From Haloferula sp. BvORR071 (GTDB lineage: Bacteria > Verrucomicrobiota > Verrucomicrobiia > Verrucomicrobiales > Akkermansiaceae), in contig NZ_BATP01000003.1 in the NCBI RefSeq assembly GCF_000739615.1, positions 62,001-126,000 on the forward strand: a stretch of 64,000 bases of DNA, given 5' to 3'. Every line of letters begins with the position of its first letter. Position 1 is the stretch's first letter. This document shows positions 26,184 through 35,391 of the stretch, piece by piece. The position numbers and the translations under genes are program-made. The notes below the pieces were generated by a model. The model saw only the letters and a list, made by a program, of their open reading frames with translations, was not told where the DNA came from and made no database searches.

Positions 26184-26758
26184 TGGAATCCCTTCAGAAC
26201 GCCCTCTATCAGATCTCGAATGCCCTGCTCGTGCCGACACTGGTCGCGTTGCTCGGCTTGGGGGCTTGGACCCTGTGGCTGAGCGGCGGGGCGATCCGCG
26301 AAGTCTTCTCGCGGGGCAGCGTGCGCCGGACCTTTGCCAGGGCACGGAAGGATCTGCCCGGGGCATTGGGTCATCTCAAGACCTGCCCTCACGGCCTGCC
26401 AGCGCGTTTCGCGATGCTGGATGCCGCCTATCCCGGCCAGCGTGACAAGGTGGTGGAGGATCTGGAAATGACGGTGGCCGCCAGCTTGTCGAAGCTCACT
26501 TGGATCACCCGCATTGCGCCGATGCTTGGCCTGATGTGCACCTTGATTCCCCTGGGGCCCGCCTTGACCGGGCTTGCTTCCGGCGACATGCGCTTGCTCT
26601 CTGGCAATCTGGTGGTCGCTTTCACCGCTACCGTGATCGGCGTGTTAATCGGCTGTATGGCCTACACCGTGAACACGGTGCGCCGGAACTGGTATGACCG
26701 GGATATGAGCGACCTGGAGCACGTGCTCGCACCCCAAGCCTCCGAAACGCAGCCATGA
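26180..26758 (+). CDS. MotA/TolQ/ExbB-family proton channel protein
   Basis: This 192-residue protein has three membrane helices (about residues 15-36, 110-135 and 145-170) and a cytoplasmic loop between the first two, the ExbB/TolQ layout. APMLGLMCTLIPLG and VAFTATVIGVLIGCMAY fit the family's last two helices. ExbB-type pentamers conduct protons to drive a partner protein. The ATG at 26180 overlaps the TGA of the chelatase gene (ATGA) and the gene overlaps the DUF2149 gene in the same way. Homologues occupy this slot in hmu operons, where they may energise the anchored chelatase rather than TonB. That is inference. Confidence 0.87.
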   Translation: MMESLQNALYQISNALLVPTLVALLGLGAWTLWLSGGAIREVFSRGSVRRTFARARKDLPGALGHLKTCPHGLPARFAMLDAAYPGQRDKVVEDLEMTVAASLSKLTWITRIAPMLGLMCTLIPLGPALTGLASGDMRLLSGNLVVAFTATVIGVLIGCMAYTVNTVRRNWYDRDMSDLEHVLAPQASETQP

Positions 26759-27093
26759 GGAAGAAGCGCAGCCAACGCCGCTGGCACCATGGCGCCGACG
26801 AGGACCCCGGCGGGGGGTTGCTCAATCTCTTCGACGTCTGGATCGCCTTCGCGGTGGCCCTGCTGCTGGCGATCGTGAGCTACGGCAATCTCGCGAAGAA
26901 GCAGGATGCCTCGCTCGCAAAATCCCAAGGTGATCCCGGAATGGAAACCGTGCCCGAGCAGGGGGCGACCCTCGAACGCTACCGCAGCAGCGAGGAGAGT
27001 TCCGGCGGCGAAGGGCAGCGGCTCGGCACAGCGTATCGCCTTAGATCCGGCGAAGTCATCTACGTGCCCGACAAGACGGAAGCCTCGCGCTGA
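26755..27093 (+). CDS. DUF2149 family protein, possible ExbD-like partner
   Basis: This 112-residue protein has an Arg/Lys/His-rich cytoplasmic start, then EDPGGGLLNLFDVWIAFAV leading into one membrane helix (about residues 25-42) and a periplasmic tail ending in GTAYRLRSGEVIYVPDKTE. These are DUF2149 features. Asp27 at the mouth of the helix (FDVWIAFAVALLLAI) resembles the essential aspartate of ExbD (FIDVMLVLLIIFM), so it may be the stator partner of the upstream ExbB-like protein. The ATG overlaps the previous stop by 4 bp. It is the last gene of the four-gene unit. The family has no established function that I know of. Confidence 0.82.
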   Translation: MRKKRSQRRWHHGADEDPGGGLLNLFDVWIAFAVALLLAIVSYGNLAKKQDASLAKSQGDPGMETVPEQGATLERYRSSEESSGGEGQRLGTAYRLRSGEVIYVPDKTEASR

Positions 27094-27168
27094 GCGCCTG
27101 GGACAGAAGTCTGGAAAGCAGCGTGCTGAACGCTTGGCAGTCTCAGCTTGAAAAGTTACGGAACGGTT

Positions 27169-27618
27169 ATGTCCAAGCTCTCGATCCGGAAATGCGGTGA
27201 GGAAGAGTTCCTGGCCCTCTACAACGAAAGGGACTTCAATCCCTTGGATTCCGCCAAACAGTCGGCGGAGGACTTCAGCGCTGAGTTCTGGGGGCTTATC
27301 GAGAATCTCGAACTGGTTTTGTCGGATGGCTTCTCCTCCTATGACTCGGGTGCGGATGAGGGTGACTACACCCTTTACGATGGGCACAATTCGACCCGCT
27401 TCATCGACCTTGCCTTTGAGAACGATAGGTATCTGGACCGCGATCTTTGTGTCCGGTTGCAGAAGCTGTTAGGCGCGCAAAAGGAGCCTTGGATGATCTG
27501 CCTGTGGTTCACCAACTTCTTGTTCGTCACCGCGGACGCGGTGATCGTTTACGAGGAAGATGCTCATGCCCTTGAAGAGTGGTGGCGCGCCTGCGAGGCC
27601 GATGAGATCCAAGCTTGA
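27169..27618 (+). CDS. Hypothetical protein
   Basis: This 149-residue protein is soluble and acidic (SADEGDYTLYDGHNSTRF, ALEEWWRACEADEIQA), with an aromatic core (WMICLWFTNFLFVTADAVIVYEE). No family was recognised. It resembles small Imm/SUKH-like or DUF proteins in size and acidity, but that is only a loose resemblance. The ATG at 27169 is preferred over an in-frame TTG 21 bp upstream. It lies 75 bp after the DUF2149 gene and could be read through from that operon. Confidence 0.6.
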   Translation: MSKLSIRKCGEEEFLALYNERDFNPLDSAKQSAEDFSAEFWGLIENLELVLSDGFSSYDSGADEGDYTLYDGHNSTRFIDLAFENDRYLDRDLCVRLQKLLGAQKEPWMICLWFTNFLFVTADAVIVYEEDAHALEEWWRACEADEIQA

Positions 27619-27660
27619 GTGAGGGTGGACCCCAGGTGCTCATTGCTTCAAAGCTGGCGA

Positions 27661-27697
27661 AAAAGGAAAACCCGCCCGGGACGAATCCCGGGCGGGT
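27661..27697 (-). terminator. Rho-independent terminator of the LysM protein gene
   Basis: A perfect 12-bp stem (27670-27681 with 27686-27697) and a CGAA loop are followed on the minus strand by TTTTCCTTTTT. It lies 45 bp past the stop of the LysM gene and faces the plus-strand hypothetical gene. Confidence 0.85.
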
Positions 27698-27742
27698 GCC
27701 ATGTCCTAAAAAGGCCGTCACCAAGGAAGCGGAACTGCTTTC

Positions 27743-28816
27743 TCAAGGCTGGGCGGGAACATACAGCTCCGATCCCTTTGCAAGGACTGTACTGGAGTTT
27801 AGGTTCAGGCCATTCAGGGCATTAAGTTTCGCGATGCTTGTGCCGTGTGCTGCGGCAAAGTCCGCGAGATCGGTATTCTCCTCGATGGCGATCGTGTGGA
27901 TACGCGGGCCATTGGAAGCCGGCGCTGGGGCCGGGGAAGGAGCGGGAGTTTCGGAAGCGACCGGCGTCTTCGCGGCGGTCTCAGCAGCAGCGTGCTTCGG
28001 AGCTTCGCTGGTCTTCGCAGCTGTTTCGCTGCTCTTCTCAGCCGCCGGCTTCGGAGCTGGTGCTGGAGCCTTAGGGCTTTCCGCAGCGGGCTTGCTGGCA
28101 GCCGTCTTCGGCGTGCTGGCTGCCGGCTTGGATGAAGAAGACTTCGCGACCGGAGCAGGCGTATCCGCCGGCTTCTCGATGTTGATGACCTGACCGGTGT
28201 GCAGGGCAGTAGCCTTGACGCCAGGATTGGCAGATTGGAGAGCCTCGGCGCCGATCCGGTAATGGCGGGCGATGCTGTAGAAGGTTTCTCCGTCCTTCAC
28301 CGTGTGCTTGCTGCGACTCGGTGCGGCCGGCTTGGTGGATGCTTCGGCGACAGCGGCAACCTCCGACTTCTCGGACTTGGTGGAAGCGACAGCCTCGGTC
28401 TTCTCCGGCAGGCGCAAGCGTTGACCGGCACGGATCGGATAGGGCTTCTTGAGATCGTTGAGCTTCGCGATAGCCTCAGGAGTGGTGCCGTGGCGCTTGG
28501 CCAGCTTCACCAGAGTGTCACCGTCGCGGACGATACCGTAGGCGTCGGTGCTCTCCTTTTCCGGGGCCTTGGTCTGCGCGGCAGGGGTGACCACTGCCTT
28601 GGCGTCTTCCTTCTTGGCGACCGGAGCCTCTTGAGTGGCCGGGGTCTTGGAGGCGGTGTTGACCAGCGACTTCAGGCGAGAGTTCTCCTCCTCGAGCTGG
28701 CGAATCTGGCGCTCATACTCCTGGCAACGGCTCTGGAGAAGATCCATCTGCGAAGCGGCGCCCTTGGCGAGCGGCGCGGTGCAGAGAATGGCGGCGAGAA
28801 TCGGTAGTGCTCTCAT
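27743..28816 (-). CDS. Secreted LysM-repeat protein
   Basis: This 357-residue protein has a signal peptide (about residues 1-20) and a short coiled coil (QMDLLQSRCQEYERQIRQL, about 21-55). Three LysM domains follow: at about 92-140 (RDGDTLVKLAKRHGTTPEAI), about 165-212 (VKDGETFYSIARHYRIGAEAL) and at the C-terminus (about 308-355, DLADFAAAHGTSIAKLNAL). Ala/Pro/Lys-rich linkers separate them. LysM binds N-acetylglucosamine in peptidoglycan, so this is probably a periplasmic cell-wall-bound protein. No catalytic domain is visible. An in-frame ATG at 28837 is an alternative start, giving 364 residues. Confidence 0.87.
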   Translation of the reverse strand: MRALPILAAILCTAPLAKGAASQMDLLQSRCQEYERQIRQLEEENSRLKSLVNTASKTPATQEAPVAKKEDAKAVVTPAAQTKAPEKESTDAYGIVRDGDTLVKLAKRHGTTPEAIAKLNDLKKPYPIRAGQRLRLPEKTEAVASTKSEKSEVAAVAEASTKPAAPSRSKHTVKDGETFYSIARHYRIGAEALQSANPGVKATALHTGQVINIEKPADTPAPVAKSSSSKPAASTPKTAASKPAAESPKAPAPAPKPAAEKSSETAAKTSEAPKHAAAETAAKTPVASETPAPSPAPAPASNGPRIHTIAIEENTDLADFAAAHGTSIAKLNALNGLNLNSSTVLAKGSELYVPAQP

Positions 28817-28991
28817 GACGTGCTCGAAGATTTTCAAAAAATCTGAAGCCTCTCAAGTAAAATTTAAGAATACTTAATATTTAGGTTCTAAGTGCTTCTC
28901 GGTGAGGAGGGGATTTTCGAAGAGCGGCAGGGAGAGGGTAGAGCTCTAAATTCCGGCTGTTCATCCTCAGGCTGGCTTCAGAGGCTCGGGC

Positions 28992-29735
28992 ATGGCCGAG
29001 CCCGTCATCCAAGCCCGCAATCTCCACCGCAGCTACCGCATCGGGGCGAAGAGCATCGAAGTCCTGCACGGGGTCGATCTCACGATCGAGCGCGGCGAGC
29101 GGGTCTTCCTATGCGGGCCCAGCGGGGCGGGCAAGACGACGCTGCTCTACACCCTGGCCGGTCTGGAGCGACCGCAGCAGGGAAGCGTGCACATCGACGG
29201 CATGGATCTCTATTCGTTGGGGCCGAAGAAGCAGGCGGCCTTCCGGAATGCGAAGATCGGCTACATCTTCCAGAACTACCTGCTGCTGCCGGAACTGACC
29301 GCGCTGGAAAACGTGCTGGTGCCCGGAGCGATCGGCGGGGTGGATGCGGATGATGCAGCGCGTGCGGCGCTCGCACGGGTGGGCTTGGCGGATCGCGCCG
29401 AGCACTTGCCAGCGGAGCTCTCCGGTGGCGAGCAGCAGCGCGTGGCAATCGCGCGGGCGCTGGTGAATCATCCGCCGGTGCTGTTTGCGGATGAGCCGAC
29501 GGGGAATCTCGACTCGCGGAACAGCAAGGAGGTGATGGACCTGCTGTTAGGCCTCGCGGCGGAGAGCGACACGACCTTGGTGGTGGTGACGCATGATGAG
29601 CACCTGGCGACCTTGGGGGACCGCAGGCTGCTGATCAAGGACGGGAGCATGACCGACTATCTCTTCGAGGAGGGAGAGGCGGAGGATGGGGCATGCCTAA
29701 GGTGCGGGGGGACGGGTCGAGAGCCGGTGGCGTGA
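28992..29735 (+). CDS. LolD-like ABC transporter ATP-binding protein
   Basis: This 247-residue ATPase has a Walker [10 protein letters not shown] at 42-50, the signature LSGGEQQR at 143-150, a Walker B ending DEPTGNLD near 168-174 and the switch His in [18 protein letters not shown] and the short length are typical of the LolD/MacB/FtsE group. LolD powers release of outer-membrane lipoproteins with LolC/E. No LolC/E-type permease is in the window, so the assignment to Lol rather than MacB is uncertain. The C-terminal tail contains a CLRCGGTG stretch that is unusual for LolD. Confidence 0.8.
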   Translation: MAEPVIQARNLHRSYRIGAKSIEVLHGVDLTIERGERVFLCGPSGAGKTTLLYTLAGLERPQQGSVHIDGMDLYSLGPKKQAAFRNAKIGYIFQNYLLLPELTALENVLVPGAIGGVDADDAARAALARVGLADRAEHLPAELSGGEQQRVAIARALVNHPPVLFADEPTGNLDSRNSKEVMDLLLGLAAESDTTLVVVTHDEHLATLGDRRLLIKDGSMTDYLFEEGEAEDGACLRCGGTGREPVA

Positions 29736-29820
29736 GGCTTTGCTAGAGCGACAAAAGGCGGGCATGAGTGTCCGCTGTCCACAGGGCTGGGGGTGAGGTG
29801 GGCAGCAATTATTGCTTCGT

Positions 29821-29839
29821 CCGCACACGGCGTGTGCGG
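29821..29839. terminator. Hairpin between convergent lolD-like and pit genes
   Basis: A perfect 8-bp stem (29821-29828 with 29832-29839) has a 3-base loop and no clear T-tract. The location between convergent genes suggests a shared terminator. Confidence 0.4.
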
Positions 29840-29845
29840 GCTACC

Positions 29846-31264
29846 TCATCCCGCGATCTTCAGCCACAGCCACATCGCGGTGTAGGCCACGGCGAAGGAA
29901 GCGGGGAGGGTGAGAACCCAGGCGCCCAGGATCTTCTTCACAATGCCCATGTCGATCGCGCTGAAGCGCTTGGTCGCGCCGACGCCCATGATGGCAGTGG
30001 TGATGGCGTGGGTAGTGGAGACGGTCATCCCCAGCTTGCCAGTAACGGCGAGCAGGGTAGCGGCGGTCGTCTCCGCGGCGAAGCCGTGGACCGGCTGTAG
30101 CTTCACCATCTTGTGACCCATGGTCTTGATGATGCGCCAGCCACCGGCGGAGGTGCCGGCAGCCATGGTCAAGGCGCAGACCACCTTGATCCAGACCGGA
30201 ACGTCGGGGGCGAGTTCGCGGACCTTGGTGGCCATCGCCTTGAGCGGCGGCTTGCCGTCCTTGGCAGCCTTGTCGCCCTCGGACTTCAGGGTCTTGGGCC
30301 AGTCGGTGACCTTGACCGCGACCATCTCACCGATGATCGGCAGCTTCGGCAAAATGCGTGCGTTCTCATGGGCGACGTTGGCCTCGTAGTCCTTCTTCAC
30401 ATCGCCACGGCTGCGGGCGGCACCGGCTTCATCGCCGAGCGATTGATGGACCTCCGCGGCGAGGGAGAGGAAAGCCTCGCGGAATTCACCAGAGCGCATC
30501 TTGAAGCCCTCCGTCTCCAGGGCGGCGGCGGTTTCCTGGGTGTGCTGGCCGGCGATCACGGTGCCGAGGAGCTGCTCCGCCACCGGGGTCTTCTCCATCT
30601 TCAGGAAGTGGAGGAAGTCCGGCAGATGGTTGAATGAACCGGCGGTGGTGGCGGTGACCAGCGCGAGGGTGATGATGCCCATGGTCTTCTGCGCATCCGC
30701 CAAGCCGTGTGCGAAGCCCATGTAGCTGGCGCTGAAGATCTGGGCGCGGCCGAAGAAGCGGTTCACCCACATCGGGCGGGCATTGCGCAGCAGGGCGTAG
30801 AGCAGCGTCATGACGAGGAAGCCGCCGACGAGCCCGATCACTGGCGAGCCCATCATGGGTACCAGCACCTTGTTCCACACGCCGTCCCTGTTGATCGCGC
30901 CGAAGTTGTTCTGGGCATTCGCCACGGTGGCACCGCAGAGGCCGCCGACCAAGGCGTGGGTGGAGCTGGAAGGCAGGCCCAGCCACCAGGTGAGGAGATT
31001 CCAGACGATCCCACCGAAAAGCGCGCAGATGATGGTCTGCGAGTTCACGAACTGCGAATCCACCAAGCCGGACGAGACCGTCTTGGCCACCGCATGGCCA
31101 ATCAGCGCACCGACCAGATTGGTGCAGGCCGCCAGCATGATCGCCTGGCGTGGCGTGAGCACCTTGGTGGAGACCACCGTGGCGATCGAGTTCGCGGTAT
31201 CGTGGAAGCCGTTGACGAACTCGAAGGCCAGCGCGATGAGAATGACGACAAGGATAAGCGTCAT
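29846..31264 (-). CDS. Inorganic phosphate transporter, PiT family
   Basis: This 472-residue protein has duplicated PiT signatures. The first is FEFVNGFHDTANSIATVVS at about residues 15-33, with IVWNLLTWWLGLPSSSTHAL at about 85-104. The second is TVSTTHAITTAIMGVG near the C-terminus. About ten membrane helices are split by a long cytoplasmic loop (about 235-345). PiT proteins carry phosphate as a metal-phosphate with protons or sodium. The DUF47 gene lies just upstream on the same strand (10 bp gap), the usual PiT accessory arrangement. Confidence 0.92.
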   Translation of the reverse strand: MTLILVVILIALAFEFVNGFHDTANSIATVVSTKVLTPRQAIMLAACTNLVGALIGHAVAKTVSSGLVDSQFVNSQTIICALFGGIVWNLLTWWLGLPSSSTHALVGGLCGATVANAQNNFGAINRDGVWNKVLVPMMGSPVIGLVGGFLVMTLLYALLRNARPMWVNRFFGRAQIFSASYMGFAHGLADAQKTMGIITLALVTATTAGSFNHLPDFLHFLKMEKTPVAEQLLGTVIAGQHTQETAAALETEGFKMRSGEFREAFLSLAAEVHQSLGDEAGAARSRGDVKKDYEANVAHENARILPKLPIIGEMVAVKVTDWPKTLKSEGDKAAKDGKPPLKAMATKVRELAPDVPVWIKVVCALTMAAGTSAGGWRIIKTMGHKMVKLQPVHGFAAETTAATLLAVTGKLGMTVSTTHAITTAIMGVGATKRFSAIDMGIVKKILGAWVLTLPASFAVAYTAMWLWLKIAG

Positions 31265-31274
31265 GGATGGCGCT

Positions 31275-31901
31275 TCAGGAGTTCTTGTAGGCGATCTGTT
31301 TGGCCACGTTGCCGACGTCGCGGCAGCGGTCGAAGACCTTCTCTAGCAGGTCATTGAGATTTGAGATGATAAGCACTAGCAGCACATCATACTTGCCGCT
31401 GTAGAGATCCCGCAGCGAGTCCACGATCAAGCGGTCGGCCTCGCCCTCGATCTGCTGCATCCGGTCGTTGAGTTCCTTCATCTTCACGATGTCCATGCCC
31501 TTGCGGAGCGCGTGGATCATCTGCACCACCAGCGAGGTCGCCTCATCAAGCATGACTGCCTGGCGGGTGAAGTCTGTCTGCTTCACGCGGTCCTGGGAGA
31601 TCTGGTAGCGTTCGGCGAATTTCTCGACCGTCTTCGGGATCTTGTAGAGGGCGGTGGTCAGGGCCTCGATGTCCTCGCGCTCCAGCGCGGTCACGAAGGT
31701 CTTTACGAGCAGGTCATTGATCTCCTGGGTGATTGCTTTGTCCTTCTTGCGGAGTTCCGCGAACTTCTCGAGCGAGGGCTCCTGCTCGTGGCGCAGGACC
31801 TGGGTCAGGTCCACGATGCTGTTGCGCGCCTCCTCGGCGCTCGCGGTGAGCAGGTCGAAAAAGCGGTCCTCTTTGCCGAACAGGCGTTGGATGGAGATCA
31901 T
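31275..31901 (-). CDS. DUF47 (PhoU-like) family protein, PiT accessory
   Basis: This 208-residue all-helical protein matches DUF47: FDLLTASAEEARNSIVDLTQVL, LREKDKAITQEINDLL-type helices, REDIEALTTALYKIPKTVEKFAERY, and a C-terminal DLLEKVFDRCRDVGNV. DUF47 proteins are PhoU-like, usually encoded with PiT transporters, and thought to control their activity. It is the first gene of the pit unit and is divergent from pstB across about 130 bp. Confidence 0.9.
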   Translation of the reverse strand: MISIQRLFGKEDRFFDLLTASAEEARNSIVDLTQVLRHEQEPSLEKFAELRKKDKAITQEINDLLVKTFVTALEREDIEALTTALYKIPKTVEKFAERYQISQDRVKQTDFTRQAVMLDEATSLVVQMIHALRKGMDIVKMKELNDRMQQIEGEADRLIVDSLRDLYSGKYDVLLVLIISNLNDLLEKVFDRCRDVGNVAKQIAYKNS

Positions 31902-32031
31902 GAAGAAAGGTTTCCGTGGGGATATGTGGCGAAAACGTCACACGTGGCAAGCCGCGCTGATCGATTTCCCTGACACATTGCGGCCGTCGCCCCGAGAGAC
32001 TTGACTGGGCGCGGGACCTTTACAAGCCGCC

Positions 32032-32892
<861 letters not shown>

Positions 32893-32902
32893 ATCCCTCT
32901 CC

Positions 32903-33616
32903 ATGCACTCGGATACCCCACATATTTTGCGCGAGTTCGATCAAGCCTTCGCCTCCTTGAGAAACGAGGTCATCGCCATGGCCGGACAGGCCCGGCTGAA
33001 TCTGGAGCGCGCCATGCAGGGTCTGCTGCAGCGCGATCTGGAGCGCTGCAAGGCGGCGATCGCCGATGACGATGAAGTCGACGAAGCCGAGCTGCGGATC
33101 GACCGCATCGGCATGGAGACCCTGGTGCGCTTCCACCCGGTGGCCAGCGACCTGCGCCTGGTGATCACCACCATGAAGTGCGCCGCGAACCTCGAGCGGG
33201 TCTCCGACCATGCTACGAACATCGCCAAGCGCGCCCGCAAGATGCTCTCCCGCTCCGAGTGTGCGGAAGTTGCCTTCCTGGAGCCGCTCTATGCGCTGGC
33301 CGACCAGCAGCTCCGCGACGCGATGTCCGCCTACACGGACCGCAATGCCGAGCTCGGCGCGTCCCTGCAGCTCCGCGACAAGGACCTGGACAAGATGCAC
33401 AAGCGCCTGATCGCGACCTTTACCGCCCGTCTGGAAGAGGGTGGGGAGCGCGCGGAGGACTACCTCCACCTGGTCTTCGTGGCCCGCTCGCTGGAGCGCA
33501 TCGGCGACCTCGCGAAGAACATTGGCGAGGACGCGGTGTATCTGGACCAGGCGCGCGACATCCGGCACGACAAGCAGAACCGGCCACCGGTATCGGACGA
33601 GGTGCGGGCGGAGTGA
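32903..33616 (+). CDS. phoU: Phosphate signalling protein PhoU
   Basis: This 237-residue protein has the two PhoU repeats of three-helix bundles: residues about 15-115 (DDDEVDEAELRIDRIGMETL, HPVASDLRLVITTMKCAANLERVSDHATNIAKR) and about 125-220 (HLVFVARSLERIGDLAKNIGEDAVYL). The two E/DRxxDxxxN metal sites are intact. PhoU dampens PhoR signalling and affects Pst transport. It is 10 bp after pstB, and the HipA-like kinase gene starts 3 bp after its stop. Confidence 0.93.
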   Translation: MHSDTPHILREFDQAFASLRNEVIAMAGQARLNLERAMQGLLQRDLERCKAAIADDDEVDEAELRIDRIGMETLVRFHPVASDLRLVITTMKCAANLERVSDHATNIAKRARKMLSRSECAEVAFLEPLYALADQQLRDAMSAYTDRNAELGASLQLRDKDLDKMHKRLIATFTARLEEGGERAEDYLHLVFVARSLERIGDLAKNIGEDAVYLDQARDIRHDKQNRPPVSDEVRAE

Positions 33617-33619
33617 GCG

Positions 33620-34306
33620 ATGCGTGCGATTTTAGCCCGCTTCATTGAGACCTTCCGTGGCAGTTCCTTTCCGACCTTGTCGGAGACCCGGGACGGCGAG
33701 CAGGTCGTAATCAAGATGCGTGGCGCGGGGAACGGGGCAGGGGCCTTGCTTTCCGAGTTCCTGGTCAACCGCTTTGCCCATCTCAGCGGCCTGCCAGTCC
33801 CGGATGTGAGGATTGTCGAGATCGCCGCGGATCATCCTTGGGAATTCGGGACCGATGAGTTCGACGACCTGCTCCAGAAGAGCCCGGGGGCGAATCTAGG
33901 GATCTGTTGGATCCCGGAAGCGGCACAGCTCAGCGCGGAGCAGGCGAAGGCCTTGCCTGAAGAGTTCATCTCGCAGGTGGTGACCCTTGATCTTGTCTTC
34001 GCGAATCTCGATCGCAGCGCGGCGAGCTGCAATTTGCTGCGGGATTCAGATGGTCGCCGATGGATCATCGATCATGGCGGCTGCCGCTTTCTTTTCAGGC
34101 GGGCCACTGCTCCTGCGGCGAGCTTGCCTGAAGATCATATCTTCCAAGGCAGGGAGGATCTATTCGACATGGCGTGGCTGAAGCCACTGACACGTGAATT
34201 GGTCGAAGCGACCTTGGCCGAGGTCCCGGACTCGTGGCTGGCCGAGGAGGGCTTCACGCGGGAGGAGATCGGGGGATCATTGGCTTTGCTGCTGGCTTCG
34301 CGTTAA
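33620..34306 (+). CDS. HipA-like kinase domain protein
   Basis: This 228-residue protein resembles the compact HipA-like kinase family. It has VVIKMRGAGNGAGALLSEFLVNRFAHLSGLPVPDVRIVEI at the N-terminus with the ATP-anchoring Lys, a catalytic loop LDLVFANLDRSAASCNLL and a metal-site IIDHGGCRF. It lacks the N-terminal subdomain of full HipA and no HipB-type antitoxin is adjacent. Substrate is unknown. It begins 3 bp after phoU, suggesting co-transcription with the phosphate genes. Its 3' end overlaps the convergent primase gene by 30 bp. Confidence 0.78.
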   Translation: MRAILARFIETFRGSSFPTLSETRDGEQVVIKMRGAGNGAGALLSEFLVNRFAHLSGLPVPDVRIVEIAADHPWEFGTDEFDDLLQKSPGANLGICWIPEAAQLSAEQAKALPEEFISQVVTLDLVFANLDRSAASCNLLRDSDGRRWIIDHGGCRFLFRRATAPAASLPEDHIFQGREDLFDMAWLKPLTRELVEATLAEVPDSWLAEEGFTREEIGGSLALLLASR

Positions 34307-35275
34307 GCGGCCCAGCTCTAGCCACAGCACCCGCGACCACTGACCCGTGCCGGCGTGGCGCCAACCCGGCAGGCGGCAGGGGTGCTCGGGGCGGCCGATC
34401 AAGCCGGCGTCGATGCCCAGTTCGGTGGCGGTGAGCGCGAGCGACTCAAGGACCTCCGGCGGCGGCGTGTGGAACCAAGCATGGAGGCTTTTGCCGCCGG
34501 TCCAGAGGATGGCGGCGAGCTTCCAGCCAAGGTCTTCCCGGATCCAGCGGATCATGGCGAGGGAGTCGCGGAGGTGGGCCTGCTTCTGCTCTGCGGTAAT
34601 CGGCTTCACGCCGCCGAAGCCATCGAAGTCGAGCACGGTGTAGGGCGCGGCGATCACGGCGCTGGCGCAGCGGGAATCGGTGGCGGGCTGCCAGTGTGCG
34701 GGCGTGACCAGCGGGCCGACTTCGTTCTTCGGCACCTGCTGCCAGGTCGCGCAGCTTTGCCAGCGCGCGGCGTGGGTGCCGCCGGACTGATAGACCGCGC
34801 CGGTCCACAGCAGGGCCTCGGGCGGAAAGAGGGTGGCGAGGAAATGGCGGGGGTCGCTTTCCACCAGCTCGCCATCCGGGATCTGCGGTGAGTCGTGCCA
34901 GACATCGGCGAAGTCCCAAGAGTGGCGCGCGAGGATGGCGCGTAGTTCTTCGCGGGCATCTTCCTGGAGCTGTTGGCGATCGCGGAACTTGGCTTGCTCG
35001 CGGGAGTATTCCTCACGGCGGGCGCGGAGGCTGGCGAGGTCCTGAGGGAGACTCAGCTTCCGACGGATGCCAACGAGCTCGAAGATCCGGCGGCGATGGT
35101 CGCGGTCTCCGGGATGGGCGGCACAGGCGAACTTGCCGCTGGGGAAGATCACCAGATGCGCGCCGCTGCGGTCGTGTTCTTGTTCGGAGCAGGCAGGGCA
35201 GCGGGCGATCATGCGAGTGCCGGAGTGGCGCAGGCGCTCGAGTCGGGAAGGATCGAGGGAGAGATCGGAGGTCAT
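34277..35275 (-). CDS. Zinc-finger archaeo-eukaryotic-type primase (replication module)
   Basis: This 332-residue protein starts with a CHC2-like zinc ribbon (Cys26, Cys29, Cys51, His54 in RCPACSEQ ... FACAAHPGD). A charged helical linker (about 75-115) leads to an AEP-primase-like core: VLDFDG (Asp216 and Asp218), WTGGKSLHAWF (His265) and HPCRLPGWRH (about 298-307). That series matches the hDhD, sxH and RLPG motifs of plasmid and phage primases. It probably makes RNA or DNA primers for the element. The ATG at 35275 places palindrome copy 1 just upstream. The longer in-frame start at 35668 would read antisense-like junk through the ATPase gene. It overlaps the HipA-like gene by 30 bp at its 3' end. 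Confidence 0.75.
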   Translation of the reverse strand: MTSDLSLDPSRLERLRHSGTRMIARCPACSEQEHDRSGAHLVIFPSGKFACAAHPGDRDHRRRIFELVGIRRKLSLPQDLASLRARREEYSREQAKFRDRQQLQEDAREELRAILARHSWDFADVWHDSPQIPDGELVESDPRHFLATLFPPEALLWTGAVYQSGGTHAARWQSCATWQQVPKNEVGPLVTPAHWQPATDSRCASAVIAAPYTVLDFDGFGGVKPITAEQKQAHLRDSLAMIRWIREDLGWKLAAILWTGGKSLHAWFHTPPPEVLESLALTATELGIDAGLIGRPEHPCRLPGWRHAGTGQWSRVLWLELGRLTRSQQQSQ

Positions 35276-35297
35276 GGTAGCCGTGATGGTGGGAATC

Positions 35298-35339
35298 CGT
35301 CCATCCATCCATTGCCCTAGGGGAATGGATGGATGGACG
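35298..35339. repeat. Palindromic repeat copy 1 (CCAT/ATGG family)
   Basis: Arms 35298-35313 and 35324-35339 are perfect 16-bp inverted repeats built from three TCCA units. The centre is CCCTAGGG with one mismatched base pair outside it. It lies between the ATPase gene stop and the primase gene start. There is no T-tract, so it is unlikely to be a simple terminator. Confidence 0.9.
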
Positions 35340-35391
35340 CGTGGATGTAGAGATGAAGTGGGAAGGAAGAAGGGACGCGTCTTCTTCCTTC

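Noticed and set aside
31902-32031. Pho box in the divergent pit/pst promoter region
   Set aside because: No convincing direct repeat of the CTGTCAT type could be found by eye.
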